From assembly GCF_012273895.1 (NCBI RefSeq), contig NC_052116.1, positions 3,472,001 to 3,536,000 on the forward strand: a stretch of 64,000 nt of DNA, in the 5' to 3' direction. Made by a program: the position numbers and the translations under genes. Numbering within the stretch: position 1 is the first letter of the stretch; each line of letters starts with the position of its first letter. This stretch comes from Zerene cesonia (taxonomy: Eukaryota; Arthropoda; Insecta; Lepidoptera; Pieridae). The notes under the pieces were generated by a model, which searched no databases, was not told where the DNA came from, and saw only the letters and a program-made list of their open reading frames with translations. This document shows positions 10,801 to 22,002 of this stretch, piece after piece.

Positions 10801-13800
10801 GGAATTAAATCTGTAAGCTTGTTTTGAAGTCTTAAATGAATAAAATTTTTACTCTTATAATTCTTTGAAAATGTTGCGTTGTGTGCTTTTCCTTAATTTA
10901 TTTTGAATGCTTGATACAATTATAGAAATTTTTAAATGTGTACAGTGAACAAAATTTAAACAAAGATTTTTCACATAGATATGGGGCAGACACATGTATA
11001 AAACAGGTTACAACTGATAAACTCACTTCTGACATTTGAAGAACTGTATTAAATATGGGTCAACGTTAAGCCGCTGGCCGACGGCGCGCGCCATCTGGTC
11101 GTAGCGCATTTGCATTGATAGCTCCATTGTAAAACTGTAATGTAAATTAGATTTATAAGTATATTTTTAATTACACATTGTTTAAATAACAAAAACATTT
11201 ATTCACATAGTAAACAATTCTACACAGGCAGAGGCATACATGTGCCGTTTGAAATCCGTTAAATGATATATAGGAATTTAGAAATACTATATCACATATG
11301 GATATGATACAGTTTACGAAAAGTTTTGATATCGTAAGCGCTTAAAAATATTTTAAAACACCCTTTAGATAACTACACGTGTCCCGAATTCTATATATAT
11401 CGGCGTCGAGGGTGGTCCAAAATCAGTAAATTGGGTGCTTTCAACTCACCCAGGATCATTGGGCACCGTCTTATCGACGAACTGCACCTCCACCTTGTAG
11501 AATATGTACTTGAAGTAGTCCTGGCACGTCGGCAGCTCGAGCTCCTCGTGGCGGTTGTCCGCGCGCTCGAACACGATGATGTCACCGTCCATCAGCTCGT
11601 CCAATACCTGGCCGCGTGCACACGACTCAACCCGAGGGGTGGCAGGCGCATGCGCCAGCCGCCGCTCGGGGGCCAATGGGGGACGCCCGTGTTAGCGTTG
11701 TGACCAATAGGAGAGCGTTTAACTTGCGCCAATAAAATAGTTCAGCGAATGAGGTGCAAGCATTTTGAGAATCGCCCGCCCAGTAAGTTTAACCAAAGTA
11801 GTTTTTGAGTGCTCTCTATGTCAGACTATTAAAATAACATATGTTATGAGACTTCTGTACACACTTGTTAATAAATTTGAAACTTAATATCAGTTCAATT
11901 TTCCACAATAGAAACTGTGCAATTGCAATTCATTAATCAAATATTATTTTTTGTGATTCTGGATAATCTTAGTTTCAGTATATTATTAAAATTACATATA
12001 TTAAATAACAAAATACGTATATATACAATAATATGAATGGTAAACAAAAGGATATGGGAAATATTTAATAATATAATCAACATTAAGTATAAAAAGTTTA
12101 AATACCATACCTTAATCATCAAGCAGCTAAGGTTATTATTTGAAAGAGCAGTTAATTTAATAAAAATGCTACAAAGTTAATAAACGTATACAAATATAGA
12201 TGAAATAAAGATGTACAGACAAATCTATGAATTCATATACTAAATACTGAAATTAATATTTATTATAAAAAAATAATTACTATATAATCACGAATTTTAT
12301 CAAATTGTCAACACTTTTATATTTATTTAATTTCTAAAACTAGTAAGGGTCTGACAGGGAAAAACTGATAAATAATACCTTCTCGAGTGGATCATTGTAA
12401 TTGTTTATCTTCTCGACGAAATCAGGTTTAATCTCTTCATACAAAACTAGCGGCGTGTCGGGCGGGAAACCTGCAACAAATATTGCATGTTTTTAGCTAC
12501 CTCGAACACAATTCTAATACAACGAACGAATATATGTCTCAAAAATAATATAAACAGCTTCTTTTTAACCTATTCACTCAACAGCATAATTTTACAAAAA
12601 AGTATATATTATATCTTTTTGTCACAGTTATGACAGAAAGATAATATGAAACATTCCGCACCTGCACGCTTATTGAGTATTGGTATGAGATCAGCCGGTT
12701 TACTCGCGATAGGCAAGTAGTGGTGGCCGCAGTAGTGTATACGCTTCTGTTTGGGATCGTAGTACTTGAAGAATAGGACGACATCATTGTCCTTATCAAA
12801 TGGCGGCAATGCAGCGAAACCAGAGTCCGGTGGAAGCATTTCCAGGAATATATTCCATGGATTCATGTTCTCCGATATGTCCGCTATTGTCTTGTTCTGA
12901 TCGTTGACGACGTCGAGGCACGTAGGTCTGCATGTCTGAAAAATTAAACATGACAATTTGTAGTTTATTATTTTTTTTTTTCTTTTTTTTTTTATGTCAT
13001 AGCGGGCAACTGAGCTGGTGGTTCGCCTGATGGTAAGCGAACACCACCGCCCATAAACATTCGCAAAGGTAGTACCTCCGTGAATGCGCTGCCCGCTTTT
13101 ATGGGGTAAGGGAAAAGGAAAGGATTAACGACTGGAAAGAAGGATTGGACTGGGACGGGTGAGGAAAAGGAAACGGGCCTCCGGCTCCCCCACTCACCGT
13201 ACGAAACACAGTGGCATGCCACTATTTCACGCCGGTTTTCTGTGGGGGTGTGGTACTTCCCCGGTGCGAGCTGGCCCAATTCGTGCCGAAGCGTGCTCGA
13301 CTCCCACATTAATGATCGTGTCCAAAGACAAATTGATAAAATTGTAAAGAAATATGTGGTGGTATTAATTAATAAATTAACCCAATATTACCTCGGGGTT
13401 AAACAAATAGGAAGGAAATCAATGTGTCAGTTTCGGCACCAGAAAATAAGATACATAATTTTTTTCTGTGATAAACTATCTAAAAGCATTATTGCTTATT
13501 GCTTTTTACATGTGCAAAGCGCGACCTAACCAAACCATGTTCAAGTCACCAGCCCGTCCGTACCTGGTTGGAGCGCGCACTGAACGGCCACGGGCGCAAG
13601 TGCTTCTGCGGGTAGCGGAAGTTCTCGGCCAGCATCTCCATGAGCTCGGCGACGGTGGCCTGCTTGCGCACGCGGAACACGCGGTAGTGCGCGCGCTCCG
13701 GGTCGTACAGGTCGTTGCCCTGGTGGCCGTCGAACGCCTCCTCCAGCACCACGTTCACGTTCATGTACAGGTGCGCCTCGTTGCGCTCCTTGCGACGGAT

Positions 13801-16800
13801 CTGCCATCATCGTAATGTTATCAACACAATACACCAATAGTTTCACTAAATTCGACAGTGGACACGTCAATATGTGTAAAATCATTAATAATTATTTTCT
13901 CAAAAAAACTCACACTCCAGATTCTATAATTGAACCAAACCAAATGACAACATCCTATCAACACACAAAAAGGACCAAGTCAATTTGTTGAAAACTCACA
14001 CTCGATATCCCACCCCATCAAGTAACAAAACCAAAAACAAAGAAAAAAAAAAAAGTTCATTAATAAATCCCGATTGAATTTCGTCTTTGTTTTTAAATTT
14101 ATATTGAGCTTACTTTTTGCGTCTTAGATTTGTAATAAGAATGACAATATTTTAAATAATTTCAATTTACCGTTTCAATTCTCTTCTCTTCAGCCAATCT
14201 TTCACTAAGTTCTGTTGGTATGTCAGCTTGTGTTACTTCTTGGAGCACTGTCTTTAGCTGTGAATCCCTAAAAAACATGAAATGTGAAACACCCTTTTCG
14301 TCATATTTACGTTTAGTTTTTTGTTCTATTTCCTAATAAACAAAAGCACATACAAACATAACATTAGTTGATAACGAATCTCACCTAATATACACCAACA
14401 TATAAGCATTAGTGCAATGTCTAACTGTGAGAGCCATGTCCTCATCGTGTCCACCGTAATTGTATTCAATAGCTTCCTGTTTGGTACAGCGTGATACTAC
14501 ATCGTCATCGAATTTACACCACTGCAAATTTTAAAAAGAAATCACTTTATTAGGATAACTATAAAATTATTGTATGTCATTGATCCTTGATAAGTGTAAT
14601 CAGTTACCTTAGTTGGTTGAAAACGAGTCTAAACTTGTTTGTTATACAAGCATACAGGTGAATAGTATAAACAATACAGTATACAAACAATAAAGAATAA
14701 ACTACATCATACCACATGACGCTATTCATTAATAACAATACAAATATTCTAGTACCTTGCCATCTCCTTTGGGGTTGATAAAGACGACATAGTGCCCTCC
14801 GTGATTGTCGCCGGAGTGCACCAGCACCGCGTGTAGAGTATAATCCGCTGGGGTTTCCGGCTTCTCTTGCAAATACGCGTCTAAGTTGATGTGTTCGTAG
14901 AACTCGAACCTTGAAGTAGTTACCAAAATTTAAAAGAAGGCACCAAATTTTATTATATTGTTCACTTATCAATTGGGATTGCTTTTATGGGGATAAAAAG
15001 TGCATTTTCATTTTTTTGATATTTAATTTAAAAACACAAATTATGTAGAATCATATTTACATCATAAAAGTTATTTTTTATAATATGTATTTTGAAAACA
15101 GACAATAATTGGATGAATCATTGAATGATCATCAATTTTATCAACAAAAAAGTTGTAGTACAATCACGATAAAGATACTATGTATAACTATAATTTTTAA
15201 TTATTCTTTTTAGCTATAACCACTTGACAACTGTATTTTTTAATTCTATTTCCATCACACTATAAGTAGTTTCTAGATAGCATACAGTTATAGTTCCTGT
15301 CATTGGCGACTATAACTAAATAAACAAAATCTTTTGGTTACTATACGTATAGGTAATATAGATAATATAATTATGTCAATGATTACTTATCACATACCTA
15401 TCATTAAACTTGACCGAACTATCAGTGATCGGGTCATATTGGAACCTCATGAGGTGCAGATGCAGGACGGGCGGGAACGACGCAAAAATCACTCCCTTCT
15501 CCGCCTCTTGGAGGCCGTGCTCGCCGGCATCGTATTTGTTTTCGCCGTCTAACGTCTCCGTACTAATGTAATCTTTGAATGATTCATCAACTGTACGGAA
15601 AAAAATACATATTATATAGCAGTTTCTTATGAGCCAATCATTTGTAATCATAGTGTGAATTATATGAAAACGTAAACACAATGTATTATACATAACAAAA
15701 CTACTTTATTTACATTGATGTTACCAATGTTAATTTACTTTTTATTTTGTTTGTAAATTTATATTGAGGGAATGTATGAAATAAAATGTAATACAAATTA
15801 GTTAACTTCTTTTCAGGTTAATGAGTATACTCACTATTCTTCTTTCCCTTAATGTTGAGTTGAATATCATAGAATGTCTCAACTCTTGTACTGGACACAT
15901 TAACATTCTTGCATTTAATATAAGACGTCATTTTGCCTTCGAATAGCCGCGGTACCGTGCCCTCCACGCATGTGCCCTTCATTTTACTTTCCAGTTTATC
16001 CAATAATACCTAAAAGGGTAAAAAATAATGATATAGAAACTGGATACTATTTTTCTACATTTCTTTACTGTTTTAATGCATGTAAAAATAAATGAAATGA
16101 AATTTACAAGTTACAACTTATTTGTATGTGTATTTAAATAAATAAACACAGAATCTATTAAGCTTTTCATGAACTATTACTAAACAATGCAAAAAATAAC
16201 ATACCCTCAAAAATTCTTGAACATCATGCTGCATAAAAGAATCGAGTGTCTCCCAACCGAAACTCTTTGTTAGTTTCTTTGTACCAACGGGCTTATCGGA
16301 GAATTGTAATTCATAGAATACTCGCTGCAGTGCCAATGCCACAGACCTTAGAATAAATATTTAAATATACAAATTTATGAAATGTATAGTAGTAGTAATA
16401 TATACTATATTATAAATGTGATAATGTTTTGTTGTTTGTTTCCATGATGCATTGGTTCTAATTTTTTGCCTGGATATTGTTAGGAAGCCAGACATTGACA
16501 TAGGCTATTTTTTATATGAGTGAAATATCTCATTTCGTAATAGTTAACTTTGAATATGTGGTTGGAGAAGCAGAAGGAATTTTTTTGTCGTGTATGTCTT
16601 ACCTTGTACTATCATCAGATTCTGTGGGCATTTTGTAGACAGCTTTTCGTAACTGATTAGTAAAGTACAATGTTTGTAAAAGAGAATTCATATAACATGT
16701 TGCACCTTGATTCTTCAAACCTAAAAGAGGAATATTGAGACATCAGAAACTTTAAATGCCTCTACTACTTGTTACACTCAAAAAAATAGATCCATGTAAA

Positions 16801-19464
16801 TTTAACACACTCTATGCAGAAAAAAAGAGACTTACCAACATAACCAGTGTGTTTCTTGGAATCCCAAGACACACCATGGGGGGCCTCCGCAGTAACATGA
16901 ACTTCCAATGTAATCGCATCATCTTTAATATATCCTTTTTCGGGGTCTAACACATCATTCCAACCCATGAAGTGAGAGAAACCCCAATCATTTTCCTTAC
17001 TGAAAGTTAACAACTGACATTGGCCCGAAAATAATATTGTTTTATATTTTATACACATTAAATTGATTGCTTATAATTTTAACACAATTAACAATAAATA
17101 TATCATAAACCTACAAATGATATTACCATTAGTAAGTTGTCATCTCTATTTTTATATTCAGATTTTTTTTGGATTTCTAGTTGAATATTAAATCAAATCC
17201 TACACATAATATTAACAGTACAGTACACTTCACGTTTTTCTACCCCAAATGGATATAAAATTTCAATCAACATTTCATTCATTGAACTAGGAATATAATA
17301 AAAACCTAGACATAATTTATTGAACATATACAGAACTCTCACCTATAAAATAAATGCTGAATCTTTCTATGAAACGGTTCAGTGTCTGGCTTGTGAGAGA
17401 TGAGTCTTAGCTCGGCCATTGCATAGCACGACCAACTAGATGACTCACTCTCACCATTACACTGCAAGAAGAACCCCAGAGACTTCTGCTGTTGTCGATC
17501 AGCTGACGGAGCTTGTCTAGGCATAACCATGATCTTCCATGGTAAATTGCGGACATAACAAGGAGGTGATAGAACAGAGTCCTTGAGATTTTTAAAGTTG
17601 TGCACTGTGAAGCGGAAAGTTGCTTCTGATCTCGCCTCGTCATCTTCCATTTCGGCGTCAACACATGCTAGTTGCTGTGGAAAAAAAATTATAAATTTTA
17701 TGTCAATTTGTATTTCATGATATTTAGTGTAAATTATCATGAGTAAAATCTATTTCAACAGAGATGAAATAGTTGTGGATCTTGGATTAAATAAGTTCAT
17801 TAATTAAGAACAATAATATATATACTGATGAAATAATGAAAGCCATAATTCAATTTTATTGACACACAATAGAGATCAAATTTCATTTTGACATTATCAC
17901 ACAAGAAAATTAAAATATATAAATATATAGAAAATTTTTAATGAAAATGACATAATCATATTTACAGGCATTTCAGAAGTAGTCTCTTGATTTTTCATAA
18001 CATCAGTCATTACAACACCTCCATTGGGAGTTATTCGACCTCGCACAAGATCATCATCCCATGTTTTCTCTATAGCGGTTTCTACAGTTTCCACTGCAAA
18101 TGTAATATACACAATTAGATTTTTTACTATTTATATGCTTATAAACACACATTAAACTGTAATTTACTTATTGTAAGATTGAGTTTATTATAACTTATTA
18201 ACTTCTATAACAATGACAGCTTTTTAATTTTTTGACATATTGATGAGTGACATTATAATAAAAAGTTATAATAGTGGCCAATTTACAACTGAATAACAAC
18301 TTATAACATATACGCCAATACAAGCACATAAAATATTTAGAAATAAAATTAACAACATACTTTGATACATCACAATATTTCACAATATACATAGATAATA
18401 CAAATTAAAACAATACCACCTATTTATTACACTGTTACAACTACTTTAAAGTATATAAAAACAATGGTTACACCCCAATGCATTGTATTACATATCAGTC
18501 AATTATTAAACTTTTTCATTGAAACATTTAGTAAAACAATATTTATAAAACTATAATGTCTATAAACATTTTACTATTATACAACAGAATGTTAACACAA
18601 CTTATATTGAATAATTTGTATCAATTTCAATAAAACAAAACATGTGACTCTTTATCAGCTGCTCATATTTTATCTACGTTTTTATTTTATTAAAGCCCTT
18701 ATTTATGAAATAATTTTCAGAGAGATAATTGAGATATAAACATGGATTATAGGCACAGATACTCCTATTAATTGATCAAATTGGTGATTAATATAAAACA
18801 AGATGTACATAAGGTATGTATGTATATTTATATTCATAATGTGGTGAGTATGAATGATTATAATAAAATATGAATTACCCAATAACTTCAACTATGGCAA
18901 AGAACTTTTTTAATTTACATAGTACTCTAATAACAGGTGATGCAGGTAATGTGATAAGAAAATAATAACACAACAAAGCATTCTAATTTTAGACTTTGAC
19001 AATTTGACAAAACATTTCTTTGTTATGGTATACAAGTGCTTTTGTGCCATAATTGATAGAATCATACTGCAACTGTGGAGTATCAACATTCACTTGATAA
19101 TTATCGTCATGGTAAAATCAATAGAAGAATTGATACATTGACATTACAAAAGGATGACACTTAATTTTCTATTGAGGTTATGTAAAGAACTTCAATGTAG
19201 AATTAACTTGCACCAAAACTCAATTATTTACTAGGCTTACATTTGATTTCGATCGTTTTAATGAATGAAACAAATAAAACTTCAAATACAAATGTAAAAA
19301 CTACCTAATCACATATTTACGTGTAGTATTGATCAAAATATTGGTGTCACATGTACTATTTATATAATACGAATGATGAACCGACCTTCTTGAGTCTCCA
19401 TTTCTTCAACCTGGTTCACATTAGGGTCGTGCTGCTGCCTGTCAGGTGCAGGCGTGTGATTCAT
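7825..19464 (-). CDS. Usp7: Ubiquitin carboxyl-terminal hydrolase 7 (22 exons, complete)
   Basis: A deubiquitinase that removes ubiquitin from substrates such as p53/MDM2-type regulators and chromatin factors, mostly in the nucleus. Coding exons: 19464-19386, 18093-17966, 17674-17343, 16999-16836, 16720-16603, 16346-16205, 16009-15835, 15590-15398, 14909-14756, 14521-14385, 14267-14171, 13800-13564, 12935-12662, 12470-12379, 11607-11450, 11134-11027, 10670-10508, 10330-10209, 9736-9601, 9262-9104, 8505-8412, 7925-7825. They sum to 3,363 nt, 1,120 aa (human 1,102), with every phase matching. Order: MATH/TRAF domain with the substrate-binding KENDWGFSHF (D184, W185); catalytic domain with Cys box NQGATCYMNSLLQ (C243), His box GDNHGGHYVV (H483) and D500 in WCKFDDDVVS; five ubiquitin-like domains; C-terminal activating tail KRSRVNYLEKAIKIYN. 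The catalytic triad is intact. The start MNH matches the human N-terminus but lacks its Gln run. An open frame continues upstream (see 19465-19760). Confidence 0.97.
8709..8985 (-). repeat. Two nested/adjacent Lepidopteran repeat fragments in USP7 intron 20
   Basis: 8709-8886 reads in reverse the same element as 62,268-62,448: CTAGCTGCGCCCGCAGTTTC, then CCGTATTCCGTACGAATATC, TTCAGTAGTTTTTGCGTG and a CA-rich end. A second shorter copy at 8912-8985 begins TGCTCTCCGGGGTTTCATCC and ends ACTAATATTATAAATGCGAA. The ...CTAGT end and ACTAATATTATAAA end are typical of Lepidopteran Helitron-like non-autonomous elements (family placement inferred). Confidence 0.65.
9852..9983. repeat. Perfect 66-bp tandem duplication in USP7 intron 18
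   Basis: Copy 1 is 9852-9917 and copy 2 is 9918-9983, identical over the whole unit (starts TAGCCCTAAATATTG, ends GAATGACCTAAA). It lies between exons 10330-10209 and 9736-9601 and does not touch splice sites. Perfect identity suggests a recent duplication or an assembly artefact. Confidence 0.9.
12970..13310 (-). repeat. SINE-like retroposon, full-length copy (USP7 intron 12)
   Basis: Read on the minus strand it starts TGGGAGTCGAGCACGCTTCG, runs through GGGGAAGTACCACACCC, GGCATGCCACTG and GAGCCGGAGGCCCG, and ends with CGCCCATAAACATTCG, CACCAGCTCAGTTGCCCGC and TATGACATAAAAAA plus a long A-rich tail. Related copies or fragments lie at 24.0, 26.3, 28.6, 43.7, 45.9, 47.3 and 48.9 kb. The poly(A) tail and dispersed copies indicate retroposition. 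The family was not identified. A 105-codon open frame spans it. Confidence 0.75.
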
Positions 19465-19760
19465 GTTAGCCGGGCGCGCCACCGGGGACTGTCGCCCACA
19501 ACTCTTCGAGATTTCCTAAGTAAAATTATCACTGTAGAACAACATATCCTATAACCAGTCACACAACTCACACAAAATTGCCACTTCACCTACCTTTAAC
19601 GCTAGGGGATCGCTCCCTTTAGACTTGCTAAAAAGGCGCTGAACGAATTTCAACGGACCTTTCTCATCGACTCGATTACTTTGCGCACCCTGGTTTTTAT
19701 TTTTCTTTGAAGTTAGGATGTTAATTTTCAAAGAATGTTTACTAGCGGCGCGGCCGATGT
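19465..19760 (-). other. USP7 5' leader exons with open reading frame
   Basis: Directly upstream of the USP7 ATG the frame stays open to an acceptor TTTTACTTAG with exon start 19515. A further segment ends at donor AAAG|GTAGGT (exon end 19594). Splicing 19594 to 19515 keeps the USP7 frame with no stop codon. That upstream segment has no ATG, but an acceptor-like TTGCAG permits an exon start at 19760, so a start codon could lie further upstream or in the gap. Most conservatively this is spliced 5' UTR. Confidence 0.45.
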
Positions 19761-19979
19761 CTGCAATTTTCAACACAAGGGCTCGATGGCAGTATACGCT
19801 AATAGCACATTCCTAATTTAATAATCATTGCCAGATTTACTCAATCACGTATACACACGATAAAGAACGCAATTTCACAGCTCTATATTACTCATGAAGT
19901 AATTTCGTGAAAATAAACAAAATGGTGGATGTCTAATTTAATTTCTAGCTTCAAATGTGTGGCCCGGTTTGATCGACGA

Positions 19980-20056
19980 ATGCACCATTTTATCATTCTC
20001 TCACATTCACTGTAGTGATGTCCATTGTGTATTAAGTACGGTTTTTGCAACCGGTC
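19980..20056. repeat. 77-bp sequence identical to 21057-21133 (left gap edge)
   Basis: This sequence, ending TTTTTGCAACCGGTC immediately before the Ns, is repeated base for base immediately after the Ns. Exact abutment at both gap edges is the signature of overlapping contig ends that were not merged. Confidence 0.95.
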
Positions 20057-21056
20057 NNNNNNNNNNNNNNNNNNNNNNNNNNNNNNNNNNNNNNNNNNNN
20101 NNNNNNNNNNNNNNNNNNNNNNNNNNNNNNNNNNNNNNNNNNNNNNNNNNNNNNNNNNNNNNNNNNNNNNNNNNNNNNNNNNNNNNNNNNNNNNNNNNNN
20201 NNNNNNNNNNNNNNNNNNNNNNNNNNNNNNNNNNNNNNNNNNNNNNNNNNNNNNNNNNNNNNNNNNNNNNNNNNNNNNNNNNNNNNNNNNNNNNNNNNNN
20301 NNNNNNNNNNNNNNNNNNNNNNNNNNNNNNNNNNNNNNNNNNNNNNNNNNNNNNNNNNNNNNNNNNNNNNNNNNNNNNNNNNNNNNNNNNNNNNNNNNNN
20401 NNNNNNNNNNNNNNNNNNNNNNNNNNNNNNNNNNNNNNNNNNNNNNNNNNNNNNNNNNNNNNNNNNNNNNNNNNNNNNNNNNNNNNNNNNNNNNNNNNNN
20501 NNNNNNNNNNNNNNNNNNNNNNNNNNNNNNNNNNNNNNNNNNNNNNNNNNNNNNNNNNNNNNNNNNNNNNNNNNNNNNNNNNNNNNNNNNNNNNNNNNNN
20601 NNNNNNNNNNNNNNNNNNNNNNNNNNNNNNNNNNNNNNNNNNNNNNNNNNNNNNNNNNNNNNNNNNNNNNNNNNNNNNNNNNNNNNNNNNNNNNNNNNNN
20701 NNNNNNNNNNNNNNNNNNNNNNNNNNNNNNNNNNNNNNNNNNNNNNNNNNNNNNNNNNNNNNNNNNNNNNNNNNNNNNNNNNNNNNNNNNNNNNNNNNNN
20801 NNNNNNNNNNNNNNNNNNNNNNNNNNNNNNNNNNNNNNNNNNNNNNNNNNNNNNNNNNNNNNNNNNNNNNNNNNNNNNNNNNNNNNNNNNNNNNNNNNNN
20901 NNNNNNNNNNNNNNNNNNNNNNNNNNNNNNNNNNNNNNNNNNNNNNNNNNNNNNNNNNNNNNNNNNNNNNNNNNNNNNNNNNNNNNNNNNNNNNNNNNNN
21001 NNNNNNNNNNNNNNNNNNNNNNNNNNNNNNNNNNNNNNNNNNNNNNNNNNNNNNNN
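20057..21056. other. Assembly gap (exactly 1,000 N)
   Basis: A run of exactly 1,000 N, a placeholder length. It is flanked by an identical 77-bp sequence on both sides, so the true gap may be zero or negative. It sits between the divergent USP7 and asunder genes. Confidence 0.98.
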
Positions 21057-21133
21057 ATGCACCATTTTATCATTCTCTCACATTCACTGTAGTGATGTCC
21101 ATTGTGTATTAAGTACGGTTTTTGCAACCGGTC
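21057..21133. repeat. 77-bp sequence identical to 19980-20056 (right gap edge)
   Basis: Second copy of the gap-flanking sequence, starting at the first base after the Ns. Confidence 0.95.
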
Positions 21134-21494
21134 AACTATAATTTTGGTATATTTACATTTTATGATGAATTAATTTCCCATACTAACAGTTAAAGGGAAA
21201 TCTAAGATTAATTTTTGGGTTTCAATATATTGGAGAAATATCATCAAATTTTAATTTTTTATTTCTTATGTACATCCATCCCATTATTTAATTATCTACT
21301 ACATTTCAATAAAGCACATTTGAAAATTTTCATTCGATGTGAATGTCTAGGGACGGGTACAAAACTAATTAAAAGAAAAACAATTTTTAAATTTATATGT
21401 AACACACATCTATTTTATAAAATAATCACCAACATTTGTCTTTTAAATTAAACTCATCATCATACAATTACAATCATCCCTTCTGTATTAATAC

Positions 21495-21705
21495 AATAAA
21501 TGCGACAGCAAATCCAACTGTCTGTTTATCTCATCTTTACCCCTAGACCATTCAATCGATTTGAAAGTAATTATGTACGTATAGATATAGTTTTAGTCCC
21601 GAGGAAGGACATAAAAGTTTAGTTAGTTTTACTAGTTTTATTGAGAACTATCTATGTTATAGTTTTCCCTTAGGTTATTACGCGGGCGACAGCGAGCTAC
21701 AAATG
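21495..21705 (+). repeat. Lepidopteran short repeat, diverged
   Basis: It contains ATAAATGCGACAGCAAATCC, then GACCATTCAATCGATTTG, GTCCCGAGGAAGGACATA and the end ACGCGGGCGACAGCGAGCTA. It is a relative of the copy at 4.0-4.2 kb. It lies about 300 bp upstream of the asunder start. Confidence 0.6.
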
Positions 21706-22002
21706 ATATAAGTTTTCTCTGCAATCGAATTGAACGATACAAATATAACACGAATGTGACATTTTGACTGCTTTTTGGAGCCTGACTTTTACTCAATAAA
21801 AAATTTTATAGTTTATTTTGTTCTGTGTTTACTGATTGTCAGTTTTCACTATTCACGGTATATGTCAACTGTCAAGTTCCCAACAGTGTCAACTGTCAAC
21901 ACTCCAAGCGTGAAAGTAAACAAATGAATATAGTTTATTTTTACACTTTAAACAACATTAGCAATAGAAATATTCGTATGTTAATCAAAATTTGTGTTGA
22001 AT

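Noticed and set aside
12992..13309. 105-codon open frame on the minus strand as a gene
   Set aside because: It coincides with a dispersed SINE-like retroposon; most other copies have broken frames, and it lies inside a USP7 intron.
19892..21141. Long frames of 350-410 codons across the Ns
   Set aside because: They consist almost entirely of unknown bases in the assembly gap.
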